A DNA stretch of 64,000 nucleotides from Seminavis robusta. Taxonomy: Eukaryota; Bacillariophyta; Bacillariophyceae; Naviculales; Naviculaceae. Where the stretch lies: assembly GCA_903772945.1 (NCBI GenBank), contig CAICTM010000312.1, positions 1 through 64,000 of the forward strand. The letters are read 5' to 3'. How positions within the stretch are numbered: position 1 is the stretch's first letter; every line of letters starts with the position of its first letter. The notes under the pieces are model-generated. The model made no database searches and was not told where the DNA came from. It saw nothing but the letters and a program-made list of their open reading frames with translations. Made by a program: the position numbers and the translations under genes. Positions 9,051 to 18,669 of the stretch are shown here, one piece after another.

Positions 9051-11483
9051 TTATACCCGAGGTGGTTCAATTACAACCGAGTCAGGAAAAGGCTGTTCGC
9101 AGTCGCTGTAGTCGCTGTCGTCATCGAGGACATCACTGGAGTTCCATCGCAAAGGATAGCGCGGTTCTGAGTCGATGGATGCCCGCCGGGCACGATTCCT
9201 TTGAGGACAGTTCTGGGTTCTGTCATTGTCGTCATTGTCATTCATGCCAAATTCTATGTCAGGGCTCAACCTGAAAGGCCTATGGGGGCCCGCGTCCGAG
9301 CTACAGGAGGATGGAAGATGAGTGTCGACATTTTTGCAGTTGACAGTTTGTTCTTCTAGATCCAGAGTTGTTGTGTGTGTGGTTGCGACTGCGCTAGCTG
9401 CAGATCTCTTTACAACAAAATGATCACCTTGCCCCTCAGAGTTAGCAGCAGCTTCCACAGGTGATTCAAAACATTCTGGAATGGATGGTGGTGATTCGGA
9501 GGAAGTCGTGGAGGCAGAGCATGTGCAAAGAGAACCATTGCCGTCCTCTTCTAGTTGGTCCAGCATGACTTTTGAATGCCTGTGCGTTTTCGCTGGTGTG
9601 GTCTCCGTTGAACTGCCGTTGGCTTTGTTGTTCTGTATTTTGTCACTGTCATTATCGTCACTGTCATCCGTGCCTAATGTAACCTCAGAACTAATCCTGA
9701 GAGGCCTTTGGGGTAATGAGTCAGAGCCGCAGGAGGATCGAAGAAGAGAGTCTCTGCCTCTGCCTTTGTATGTGCCAAGTTGGGGTTCAAGATCTGGTGT
9801 TGCTGTGTTCATGGTTGTGCCTGCTGTCCTTTTGTTGTTGTCCGCAGAACCCTCACCAATGGCAGCAGCAGCAGCAGCATCCACAAGTGACTCCAAACCT
9901 TCTGGACTAGAGGTTTCCAAGTCTAAGAGACATGGCTTGTGTTGTATTTGTTGTGCAGATGCAACCTTGTGATTCATCATGCGTTCCACGTTCTTGGTTG
10001 ATGTGATCTGCCCTGGGCTGGAGTGCATCCGGCTGTGCTCATGATGACTCAGCCTTCGACGATGATGATTCAGCGACGATGTAAGGGACAATGCCATTTC
10101 TTCGTCCTCTGGCGCCCGCTGCTCCAAGTCCTCGTCTTCGTTGCGAGACCACGACGACAAGTCACTCAATAGGGTTTGTAGGCTGATGTGCCAATTCTCA
10201 TCTCCGTCTTCCTGTTGGGATGAGGAACTTGGTGGCAAGTTGTCTGCCAGTTCGTCTTCTGCTTCATCATCATCATCAGAAAAAGACTTGTCGGAGTCAT
10301 CCGAGAAGGAACGTCTAGGAACCAAAGGTGGTCGGTCGGATGAAATCCCTTCTTCCGAGGCAGAGTGATGAGGACTGGAAAAGTCCACCTCGGAGTTCTC
10401 ATCAATCTCTTCCAATGTAATGGAGGAAACGAGTCCTCCAAAAGAAGATTCCTTCTTTCTTCGTTTCCGTCGCTTCTTTGAGGGAGCGTGTCTGCGACTT
10501 GAAGTAGTACTGTGGTTGGCATTGGAAAGTAGTGATGACTGGCTCAGTTTGGTCAACGTGTGTTGGGTAGTGCTCGAGGTACTACCGTCACCAAGATCTA
10601 CATTGGAAGCGCTCTCAACGTCTTGGTCGTCTCCTTCTAATCCTTCCTCTTCTTCATCGTCATCCTGGCCTTGTTGCGGGTGATGTACACGCTGGTTGTC
10701 AACACCGGACCTTGCCAGATGATGCTTTCTTCTCACAGCATCCGCCATGGAACTCAATACGGAAATCTCCAATCGTATCCGAAGACAATACACAAATCCC
10801 TTGATGCAGGTGGAAGGCAAATCCCCTATAATGAGATTGAAGAGTACCGTGGCAATGTCACAGAATCCCACCAAGACCAAGACGGCGATGCCTTGTCGTT
10901 CGACGGCAGTCCACCGAAACTTCCACATTTTGACAATAAAGGCTCCGCTGAGACAAAACTCAATCAGTCCCCAAAGAGCAATTTGGAGAGGTTCACAGAT
11001 GGCGGCGGCGCGTTGCGTCCAATTGTATCCTCCTTCTTCTTCTTGGCCATAGGAAGAATTTGCCACGGTCCAATAGACACAAATAAAGAGCGAGAATGGC
11101 AACATGATGTAGTTGATCCACAAGAGTCGGCGCCAAGCTAAAGCTGGTCGCTGAAACGTACAGGAGAGCTTTTTGCTCACCAACAACACACTGGAATGAG
11201 TCATGAAGATCCAGTTGAACACAATATATGCCATGAACCAAAAGTCGTGATTGGGAGCCATCAGAACGTTGACAAAACAAGTCACTGTTTGAATGAGACT
11301 CGTCACGGATGCCACTACCACAATCAGGTTGTATTGACTGACGCGTTTACCGCGCGTTTGTTCCTGCTGGACTACCCATTGCAAACTGCTCCCCGTCAAT
11401 ATCGACGCGAGCACGGTAAACACAAACAGGCTCTGGTTCAATGGATTGATTTCTACTAGTTGGACTTGCAAGGCTTCGCTCAT
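9051..11483 (-). CDS. Seven-TM protein with long acidic Ser-rich duplicated tail
   Basis: 810 residues. Seven hydrophobic segments lie in residues 17-245, with short loops and no long N-terminal ectodomain. From 255 on the protein is low-complexity: acidic and Ser-rich stretches (DDDEEEEGLEGDD), a basic patch at 333-345 (SKKRRKRRKKES) and many possible kinase sites. The tail contains a tandem duplication: module 1 at about 522-620 and module 2 at about 660-760 share SSPEGLES/PPSIPECFES, LDLE, SSC.SD...RPLR.S and a DDNDxD end. A third, short copy of the end of the module follows at 766-795. I do not recognise a named receptor family; a 7-TM sensor or membrane scaffold is a guess. Function unknown. 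Confidence 0.75.
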   Translation of the reverse strand: MSEALQVQLVEINPLNQSLFVFTVLASILTGSSLQWVVQQEQTRGKRVSQYNLIVVVASVTSLIQTVTCFVNVLMAPNHDFWFMAYIVFNWIFMTHSSVLLVSKKLSCTFQRPALAWRRLLWINYIMLPFSLFICVYWTVANSSYGQEEEGGYNWTQRAAAICEPLQIALWGLIEFCLSGAFIVKMWKFRWTAVERQGIAVLVLVGFCDIATVLFNLIIGDLPSTCIKGFVYCLRIRLEISVLSSMADAVRRKHHLARSGVDNQRVHHPQQGQDDDEEEEGLEGDDQDVESASNVDLGDGSTSSTTQHTLTKLSQSSLLSNANHSTTSSRRHAPSKKRRKRRKKESSFGGLVSSITLEEIDENSEVDFSSPHHSASEEGISSDRPPLVPRRSFSDDSDKSFSDDDDEAEDELADNLPPSSSSQQEDGDENWHISLQTLLSDLSSWSRNEDEDLEQRAPEDEEMALSLTSSLNHHRRRLSHHEHSRMHSSPGQITSTKNVERMMNHKVASAQQIQHKPCLLDLETSSPEGLESLVDAAAAAAIGEGSADNNKRTAGTTMNTATPDLEPQLGTYKGRGRDSLLRSSCGSDSLPQRPLRISSEVTLGTDDSDDNDSDKIQNNKANGSSTETTPAKTHRHSKVMLDQLEEDGNGSLCTCSASTTSSESPPSIPECFESPVEAAANSEGQGDHFVVKRSAASAVATTHTTTLDLEEQTVNCKNVDTHLPSSCSSDAGPHRPFRLSPDIEFGMNDNDDNDRTQNCPQRNRARRASIDSEPRYPLRWNSSDVLDDDSDYSDCEQPFPDSVVIEPPRV

Positions 11484-12446
11484 GATGGTACTACATGTAT
11501 TGTTGTTGCGTCCATGGAATTGGAGTATGGTTCCTGCCGGTGGTACCGCAAGGGCGTAGAAATTACTGTTACAACTCTGTTATAGATCCACCAGCCAGCC
11601 ATTGTGGCATTGTGGCGATTGAAGTTCAATCCTGCAGGACATGCAAAAACACTCGAAGAGGAGTCCCAGAGGCGATGTCGCTGTAACAGTAGAAATTGCC
11701 GGTCTACGGGAGGGCAGTTTCGATGTGATGATCTGATGAAGCGCTTCTCGCAGAAGTCGGGCTTGCATCTTGCAAATCCCCTGCTTATTTAGAGGACGAG
11801 TGCACTTCAGCCAATTCACGCAGCGTTCCATCGATGTCGGCAGTAGAGGGCATAGGGGCACAAAGGGCGTAATTATGGCTATGGTACCGTACGCTCCAGC
11901 CTCCAGCACGTGGTACGTGACATTACCATGCTTCCGAAAACACAACAGAAGGCCTGGTCTAAAGTATTAAAAAAATACTAGTAATAAGAGTCCAGCAAAA
12001 GCTGCCTCCCCGCTTTAGGGCAGTGGCTGTGAGTGTCCATCGTGAATGTGCTTTTGGCCTCTTTGGCTCCTAATCTGAGAATACATACATAGTACGAGTT
12101 TAATAAAGGAAGTGGGTGAGACACGTAGAAAGTGTACCAGCGCTACAGCCCAAAAATGGACCAAAACCGTCTATAAGCAAATGACTGTCTCAATGTCCGA
12201 TTGACCCATAAGTAGATTAATATGAAATCGACCTCAAGTACCATTGACTAATAGCACGTTACCCATACTGACCACATGATTTAACATCACATACCCTATG
12301 TTAAACGTGTATTTCATTTTCGTTATACTTTTTGTGAGATAGTTAAATATTTTGGTCCATTATTGAGTCCCGTTAACTCAGAAAATAGAGAGTGAGACAG
12401 AAGGTTTCCGATATTGTACTGTTTTTGCTATAGTATCGCTGATGTC
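11484..12446. other. Intergenic, no supported gene
   Basis: AT-richer stretch. An antisense frame of 121 codons at 11580-11945 has no recognisable features. Nothing else seen. Confidence 0.45.
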
Positions 12447-13364
12447 TCAAAGCGATGGACCAAAACCGATTTTGTACCTGTACGTGCAGTCCCTTCTTGG
12501 CTCCGCTACGCTGCAGCGCATGGAAACTGTTGGTGCGTTCATGCAGAAGTATGAAGAGTGGTCTGAAGAGGACGCATTCTCCGCCATCCGCCGCCGATCC
12601 CCTGAGCTCTTCCTCGAAGTTATCTGATGTTTCACCCCTTTCACTTTGCTTGAAAAGCGACCGGATGATCGATGGGCTGGGAAAGATCCTGATCTGGTTT
12701 GGTCGTCGCCTTTGCACCGAGTACATTTCATTCCTGATGACATCGTATCGAAGCACTGTATGACCGCTAGAGCTCCCAATTTGACACGGCCAGCAAGTGC
12801 CCTGCACACCGCAAAAATCTGGTGTGCTGGAATCTCCTCGCATTTATCCAGATTCGATTCAGTTTTACCAATGACAAATCTTTCAAGCCAAGCGAAACGC
12901 TTTTTTAACAACCCTTGAATGCAAGAAAGTTCCTTGCAGCACGCCAGCTCCAGCTTCAGCGCCTTCAGATGTACCATGGACATGGCTGCTTCCTCAAGCC
13001 CATCCAGCCTTCCCAAGCTCGACCTCGAAAGTATCAGCTGAAGATCCTGGAGACAGAGTGGGGCCTTGGATCCGGCGTATTGCGGCGCAGCCACGTCATT
13101 TTCAACGTGCCCACGCCACAAGTTCAGAAACGACGGCAAGGAAGCGCCGAGCAGCTTTGCTTCATCCTGGAACTTATCCCAATCATCAAACGACAATGCT
13201 GGATGCTTTAGATTGGGATAGTCCAATAGGGCCGCGCTCATTCGTTCTCCCACCTCGAAGGCACGTCGGTATGCAATCGGCACGAATTTGCCACGGATTA
13301 GCGCATTCAGTTTATCATATGCACAGTGTGTTGTTGCTGTTATAGCCGTGCTCAATTTTCTCAT
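12447..13364 (-). CDS. Unrecognised protein, leucine-rich in the middle
   Basis: 305 residues from the first ATG (13364). The frame is open back to 13487, but without an ATG. Residues about 95-175 are rich in regularly spaced Leu (LQDLQLILSRSSLGRLDG, MVHLKALKLELACCKEL), like a weak LRR or helical repeat. The C-terminal part is basic and Ser-rich with a C-x2-C pair (KCTRCKGD). No family recognised. The lack of an ATG at the frame start, and the composition shift near the end, leave open a degraded gene. Confidence 0.4.
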   Translation of the reverse strand: MRKLSTAITATTHCAYDKLNALIRGKFVPIAYRRAFEVGERMSAALLDYPNLKHPALSFDDWDKFQDEAKLLGASLPSFLNLWRGHVENDVAAPQYAGSKAPLCLQDLQLILSRSSLGRLDGLEEAAMSMVHLKALKLELACCKELSCIQGLLKKRFAWLERFVIGKTESNLDKCEEIPAHQIFAVCRALAGRVKLGALAVIQCFDTMSSGMKCTRCKGDDQTRSGSFPAHRSSGRFSSKVKGVKHQITSRKSSGDRRRMAENASSSDHSSYFCMNAPTVSMRCSVAEPRRDCTYRYKIGFGPSL

Positions 13365-13686
13365 GTGGACCCCACAGATAGAGTTCAAGATGTGGGATGA
13401 CGAGAGTGGCGTTGGCGGAAGAGAATTCAGTTTGTAGCACTCGGCGGGAAGCCTCAGACGAGAAACTCGTTTTGCGTGGCCCGCCACGAGTCAACCCAAC
13501 TCCTCGAATCGACTCCCGTTGTTCGTTGTCTTGATCCACTCGAACAGCACATCAAGCTAACTCTTTGGTTGACCCACCCGCCGCCCCGGTGGTAGGAGAG
13601 TCGATTGGTATCATTTGGTCACACTTCATGCACGAGTATTGCGCCCTCTGGGGGTGAGCTCAAGCAAGTGCTGGTGGGCTCTTCCC

Positions 13687-16600
13687 TCAGTCCCGCACGA
13701 CATTGATTGGCTTGCCATTGAGAAGTGATCCAGCAAATGCACGGAATGCTTGTCCTTCGCCGTGTGGGATACCCGACGACACAATGACACCTCCAGCGTG
13801 TGTCATGTCCTCAAAGTTGTCGTCTAACAAGGTCTCGTCGTCAGAGTCTTCGTTGGCCACCGACAGGGCTCCGTTCTGGCTTCTCGAGAGGGTGATGGAT
13901 CCATTCAAAGTGCCGTCCTCACTCAATTCGGCTATGAGCTCATGTTCTTTTAAAGGTGGCATTCCCTCAGAGAATGCGCCTATATGACGAACAGTGCCAT
14001 CGGAAAGGAGCTCCTTGCCAATTCCATGCGGTTTGTCGTCTTGCCATTCTCCTTCATAAGATCCGCCATCTTTCCAGAACGCTGTGCCCTTGCCATGTCT
14101 CTTCCCATTCTGAAATTCCCCTTTATAGGTGGTGCCGTCCGAAAACACACGTGTTCCTGTACCATGCATCTTGTTATCAGACCATTCTCCATCATAGTAT
14201 GATGCATCTTTGTATGTCATCCTCCCTTGCAGTAGTTTCCCGTCGTTAAATTCCCCTTCAAACACACGGCCATCCAGATAGACGGACCGACCTTCGCCAT
14301 GAGGTTTATTCCAAGCAGCCCTTTTCGATTCCCTTGAAGCACTTCCGGTGTATGTCATGTCATCCAAGCCGAGTTGCTCCACAATACGGACAGGCATATT
14401 CTTCCACCATTCGCCCTCGTGTCTCAATGTGCCATCAGGCCTGATCTCTTTGCCTTTTCCGTGCATTTGTCCATTTCGCCATTGACCTTCAAACCAACCA
14501 CCATCAGCCCACATCATTTTGCCTTGCCCGTCGAACTCCCCTTCCTTAAATACACCTTTATAAGTACCACCATCGGTGAAGACGCAAACCCCTCTACCAT
14601 GCCTCATACCATCGACCCAGCTGCCTTCATAAGTGGACCCATCCGCATAAGTCATTGTCCCCTCAAACATCTGCCCCCTTATGTACTCCCCCTCAAAGAC
14701 GCGTCCATCCGCAAAGCGCATTGTTCCCATGCCGTGCTTGTGATCGTTTCGGAGCTCCCCTTCATAGAGATCTCCATCGGCATTGCCGAGTCTGCCTCTT
14801 CCAGTCCATCTTCCATGCTTCCAGTCGCCTTCATACCACCTCCCATCTGGATAATCCAGGCGACCCTTGCCATGTGGAAAACCAGTAGCCCTGGACATAG
14901 TGCCAGTATAAGTTCCTTTTTCTTTATAAGGATCAGCTACCACTTGCTCCTTTACTTCATATAGCACATGCGGATCACCATTTGAGGACGCTTCATATTC
15001 GCTGGCTTTGCTGCCTTTTTGATACACACTCGCTCCTTCGTCTAAAAAGGTCTCGTCGTCAGCTTCTTCGTTGGCCACCGACGGGGCTCCGTTTTGCAGT
15101 CTCGCAGTTCTCGTGGACCCAACCTGCGTGTCGTCCTCACTCCATTCTTGGTTGATATCGCCTGAATCCCATTCAAACTCAGAATCATCCAGCAATCCAT
15201 TTAACGGCATCTCTTTGTGTCGCGACCGCTTGCGGAGATTCCGTTTGCTTTGTAGTGGCTGGATCATCTCTCTCAGTTGGTTGACTTGAGCATGCTGCAA
15301 CTCTAGTTGTTGCGACAGATCAAACTGCAGTTCGCGCACAATCTCATTCAGCTTGATTATGTGCACCTTGTATGATTCAAGCTCTCGCTGTAGAGGCTCT
15401 ATTTCGTTCTTCTGGGTGCTCTCCGGGCATGCTGCCAAGTCAAGAGATACGGCCGCATGTGTCCTTCCGATGTGTTTTAGTGGTGTGCTAGTGACAGAAG
15501 TCGTTTGCTTCAATTCTAAATCCTCTGTTTGCTGCGTAATTGTAGGGGTCGTGTTGTTTGTGGCTGCAATACCTGACTGTCTAGTTTCGGTTTCCTCTGG
15601 TTGTGTGATGGCGGCACGAGTGTCCCTCAAGTCGTTCGCCTGGGAATCCTTGAATGAAGACGACGTCGATCTTGGATCAACTTCCCCTGCCTGTTCTGCG
15701 AGTGCCGGGGGTGTCTTCTTCGATCCAGCCGCATTTGATTTTTGTTTGTCCTCCCTGTTCTGTGGTTCCGTTGAAGGCTGTATGGTGGTGAATTGAATAT
15801 CGGACGGAACGCTTTCGTTGCAATCAGGTTCTTCCTTTTGGCGTCGCCTTGGAGGCCTCTGTGACCGTTTGCTTTGTGAGGACTTTTGCGATCGTTTTGT
15901 TGAGTGCGAGGATCGTGATGCCCTCGAGCGAGAAGATCTTGATGTCCTGGAGTGACAAGAAACGTCGTCCAAACCCATATCGACGCTGCTCAGCAGCGTT
16001 GATGATCCGATGCTGCCACCTTCGTCCATTGCCTGACGGTGAGCAAGAAACTCCAGATTGTCAATAGCTGCCAGTGTATCTGGATGGTTGGCTCCGAGAA
16101 CCTCCTTTCGTTTTTTACAGCATTCGGTCAATAGCTGAGATGCCTTCTCGTAGTCCCCCTGCTTCCTTTCAAGCGACGCCACGTTGTTCATCAGTGTCAG
16201 CGTATCAGGATGATATTCTCCCAGCATCTCTTTCCTTTTCATTAAGCACTTTTCTAGCAGCATTTGGGCCTTGCCATACTCTTCTTGTCGCATGTACAAG
16301 ATCGCCAAGTTGTTGAGTGAAGTCAAGGTATCTGGGTGGCCCTCTCCTAAAACCTCCACCCGGCTTTCCAGACACTTTTCGAGATGAACCTTGGCATGTT
16401 CATATTGCTTTCTTTGCATGTATAGCGTGCCCAGTCTGTTCAATGAGGATAGGGTATCCGGATGGTCCTCCCCTAGTAGCTTGCGCCGTTTGCCCACGCA
16501 CTGGTGCAGGAGATCATGTGCTTGTTTATCCCTCCCGTTCGCGCAACACCAACGCGCCAACGTGTCCATGGAACGCACCGTGCCCACATGATCTTCTCCC

Positions 16601-17655
16601 AGAGTTGCTTTCCTCCGTTGCAGGCACTTGTGTACGAGCCGCTTGGATTGGTCGTAGCGGCCCAAATCCATACACACATTGGCCAGCTTATCGACATAGT
16701 GAAGCGTTCTCGGGTGGTTCTTCCCGAGCTTTTGGACAGCTTTCGTGGCGCACTCTTTCAAGCATTCCTCGGCATCGTCGTATTTCCCTTGTCCCTGATA
16801 CATCAGCCCGAGGGTTGCAATGGACTGTAGCATGGTTTCTGTGGAGACTCGAATAGCCCAAGAACGATACTGCTCAAAGACCATGGCGTTGATCTTGGCA
16901 AACCCGATAGTCTTTTCAATGACTTGGAAGATCTTCTCACGATCTTCGGTTTTATAACACTGGCTCTTTTCAGCCCTTACGGTTGCTAGCATCTTTTTCA
17001 TGGCCCCCTCTGTGTCATTAGCAACGTCATTGACAAACTGAAGGCGATCTTGTTCGCTCATGGCAATCTCAAAGGTACAGCCCTGCGCTGCAGTGGAATA
17101 AACTTCCCAAATGCACCAGGCTCGTGTGAAGGGAAGAGGATCATTCCAGGGGCTCATGACCATGACAGTATGCCCAATCTTGGCCACGGCAGTTTGGAAG
17201 GTCTTGTGGAACCATTCAAAATCCAGAACATCTAGTTTGTGCTGATTGTTACAGAAGAGGCAGAACCAGATAATGGGATCCTTGTTTTCTTTACTGGATC
17301 TTTCTTTCATGTGTGTGACAATCGCATCCATGACATCCAGGAATTGGCATTGCCATGCATGAGAAATAAAGACGTTCGCCTTGCCCACGGCGGGATGGTT
17401 CTGAAGCTCCAGATATTCGCAGAATGATGTCTTGGTATCTTCTGTCCAAGGCTTGACAAACTTGTTGCAGACATCGGTTGTCGTCAGGCCTTCTAGCTCA
17501 CTCTTACCACCGCATGCCTCTATAAACTCTTCGAGGTAGGAAAGGCGAAGCCCAGTCAAGGGAATCCCTTCGTCTCCACCCGTGTCTTCCGTCGCTTCAG
17601 TCTTGGCGGTGTCCGCCTTGGATTCGTCCAATCCCTTGGATTGCTCACTGCCCAT
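13687..17655 (-). CDS. TIR-like / kinesin-light-chain TPR / coiled coil / MORN fusion protein
   Basis: 1322 residues, single exon. The N-terminus MGSEQSK fits an N-myristoylation site. Residues 94-200 form a TIR-like fold: NVFISHAWQ for strand A, an IIWFCLF strand, and RAWCIWEVY with E184 in the place of the conserved Glu of plant TIR WCLxEL motifs. Six 42-residue TPRs of kinesin-light-chain type (GEDHPDTLSSLNRLGTLY and similar) cover about 270-545. An Arg/Ser-rich stretch (570-605) and a disordered linker follow, then a coiled coil at 750-800. MORN repeats (YEGDW, YEGEL, FEGEY and similar) occupy 914-1085 and 1100-1230. A QNGAxSVANE linker occurs twice (853-863 and 1259-1269). There is no motor-binding evidence, so a kinesin role is unlikely. 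A membrane-tethered signalling scaffold is inferred. Confidence 0.82.
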   Translation of the reverse strand: MGSEQSKGLDESKADTAKTEATEDTGGDEGIPLTGLRLSYLEEFIEACGGKSELEGLTTTDVCNKFVKPWTEDTKTSFCEYLELQNHPAVGKANVFISHAWQCQFLDVMDAIVTHMKERSSKENKDPIIWFCLFCNNQHKLDVLDFEWFHKTFQTAVAKIGHTVMVMSPWNDPLPFTRAWCIWEVYSTAAQGCTFEIAMSEQDRLQFVNDVANDTEGAMKKMLATVRAEKSQCYKTEDREKIFQVIEKTIGFAKINAMVFEQYRSWAIRVSTETMLQSIATLGLMYQGQGKYDDAEECLKECATKAVQKLGKNHPRTLHYVDKLANVCMDLGRYDQSKRLVHKCLQRRKATLGEDHVGTVRSMDTLARWCCANGRDKQAHDLLHQCVGKRRKLLGEDHPDTLSSLNRLGTLYMQRKQYEHAKVHLEKCLESRVEVLGEGHPDTLTSLNNLAILYMRQEEYGKAQMLLEKCLMKRKEMLGEYHPDTLTLMNNVASLERKQGDYEKASQLLTECCKKRKEVLGANHPDTLAAIDNLEFLAHRQAMDEGGSIGSSTLLSSVDMGLDDVSCHSRTSRSSRSRASRSSHSTKRSQKSSQSKRSQRPPRRRQKEEPDCNESVPSDIQFTTIQPSTEPQNREDKQKSNAAGSKKTPPALAEQAGEVDPRSTSSSFKDSQANDLRDTRAAITQPEETETRQSGIAATNNTTPTITQQTEDLELKQTTSVTSTPLKHIGRTHAAVSLDLAACPESTQKNEIEPLQRELESYKVHIIKLNEIVRELQFDLSQQLELQHAQVNQLREMIQPLQSKRNLRKRSRHKEMPLNGLLDDSEFEWDSGDINQEWSEDDTQVGSTRTARLQNGAPSVANEEADDETFLDEGASVYQKGSKASEYEASSNGDPHVLYEVKEQVVADPYKEKGTYTGTMSRATGFPHGKGRLDYPDGRWYEGDWKHGRWTGRGRLGNADGDLYEGELRNDHKHGMGTMRFADGRVFEGEYIRGQMFEGTMTYADGSTYEGSWVDGMRHGRGVCVFTDGGTYKGVFKEGEFDGQGKMMWADGGWFEGQWRNGQMHGKGKEIRPDGTLRHEGEWWKNMPVRIVEQLGLDDMTYTGSASRESKRAAWNKPHGEGRSVYLDGRVFEGEFNDGKLLQGRMTYKDASYYDGEWSDNKMHGTGTRVFSDGTTYKGEFQNGKRHGKGTAFWKDGGSYEGEWQDDKPHGIGKELLSDGTVRHIGAFSEGMPPLKEHELIAELSEDGTLNGSITLSRSQNGALSVANEDSDDETLLDDNFEDMTHAGGVIVSSGIPHGEGQAFRAFAGSLLNGKPINVVRD
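13833..13890 (-). repeat. Near-identical linker copy (C-terminal) of the MORN protein
   Basis: About 57 bp that match 15050-15105 at nearly every position, for example GTCTCGTCGTCAG, then CTTCGTTGGCCACCGAC, on the + strand. Both copies are in frame inside the 1322-residue gene and encode QNGAxSVANE followed by DDETxLD. The MORN-like GIPHGEGQAF that follows this copy breaks off after one partial unit. Confidence 0.85.
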
Positions 17656-18669
17656 TGTCTCTGCCTTTGTGTGTTCGTGTCACCATTGGTTTCTTTTGGC
17701 TGAGAGAGAGTGTTTGTGCATTAGGCATAATAACAGCAAATGCAGTGGGACACCGGTATCACTGCCACACGCAAGGTATCATAAAGGGATACCCTTTGCG
17801 GCAGTTTGCTGAAATGGTGCAGGTTTCAAATCCGCGTAAAGCTATGCTTTGGAAAAGATACCTTCAGAAAGATACGGTACCGGTACAGCCTACATGTACA
17901 AATATATGATACTATAGCTGGTATGGTACCGGTGGTACCATGTTGAAGTTATATGAGAGCGCTAAACAGTACCCCGTTTTGCAGTCGTGGAAGCAGCTTT
18001 TTAAAACACCGTTCTGGCAGCACCTGCGCCCAGTCGGAAATTCTTGAGTGTCAATTCTTTTTTTTTTAAAGGAAAGGATCTAATAACCTGTACTAGCTAG
18101 CTAGCTACTGGCCAGAGCTAGCTAGTAGAGTGGGTGCATCTACCGAAGCCAGCAAGGCCAAGGCAGCAAACAAGAGTCCAAATTCAGGACGGGGTTGGGT
18201 GGAATGATGAATCAGGGGTGATAACTTTTATTAAAAATTTGAGGACCGGTGCATGGTCGTCCAAATTCTACCGACGAGCCACCGTTAGTGGCTACGACTG
18301 CCGGGCCGGCAAGTTCTTAGCTGAAGTTACAGTGTGACAGTGTGACTAGACTGTATCCAACACGAAGAGACCGGTTTGTCTCAGAAGCCATTGAGCCGCA
18401 ACATCGGAGTACATCAACTGCGTCGCATCAAAGTAGTTCGGTTCTGCAGACCAACCCGAACAACACCCTAGTTATTGACACTGCCCGAGATCGGCTGGCT
18501 TCATGGAGCTTGCCATGTTGGGATCAGGTTCGGACGGAAAATGATTGTTCGTCCTGCTGGTCACAAGATAGGGATGATACCCCGTTCTGGCTACCAGACT
18601 ACCTGACCTGTTCACTTCCTTGATTTTTGAACCACGCGGATGACTGCAGTTCGTTCTCTAGTAGCCTCA
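17656..18669. other. Intergenic with CTAG-rich run
   Basis: No gene supported. GGTACCGGT words occur near 17870-17940, and an alternating CTAG run lies at about 18090-18130. Both kinds of self-complementary word recur in most long spacers of this window. Confidence 0.6.

Noticed and set aside
16020-16850. True kinesin light chain
   Set aside because: The TPR type matches, but the N-terminal heptad region is missing and TIR-like and MORN parts are present.
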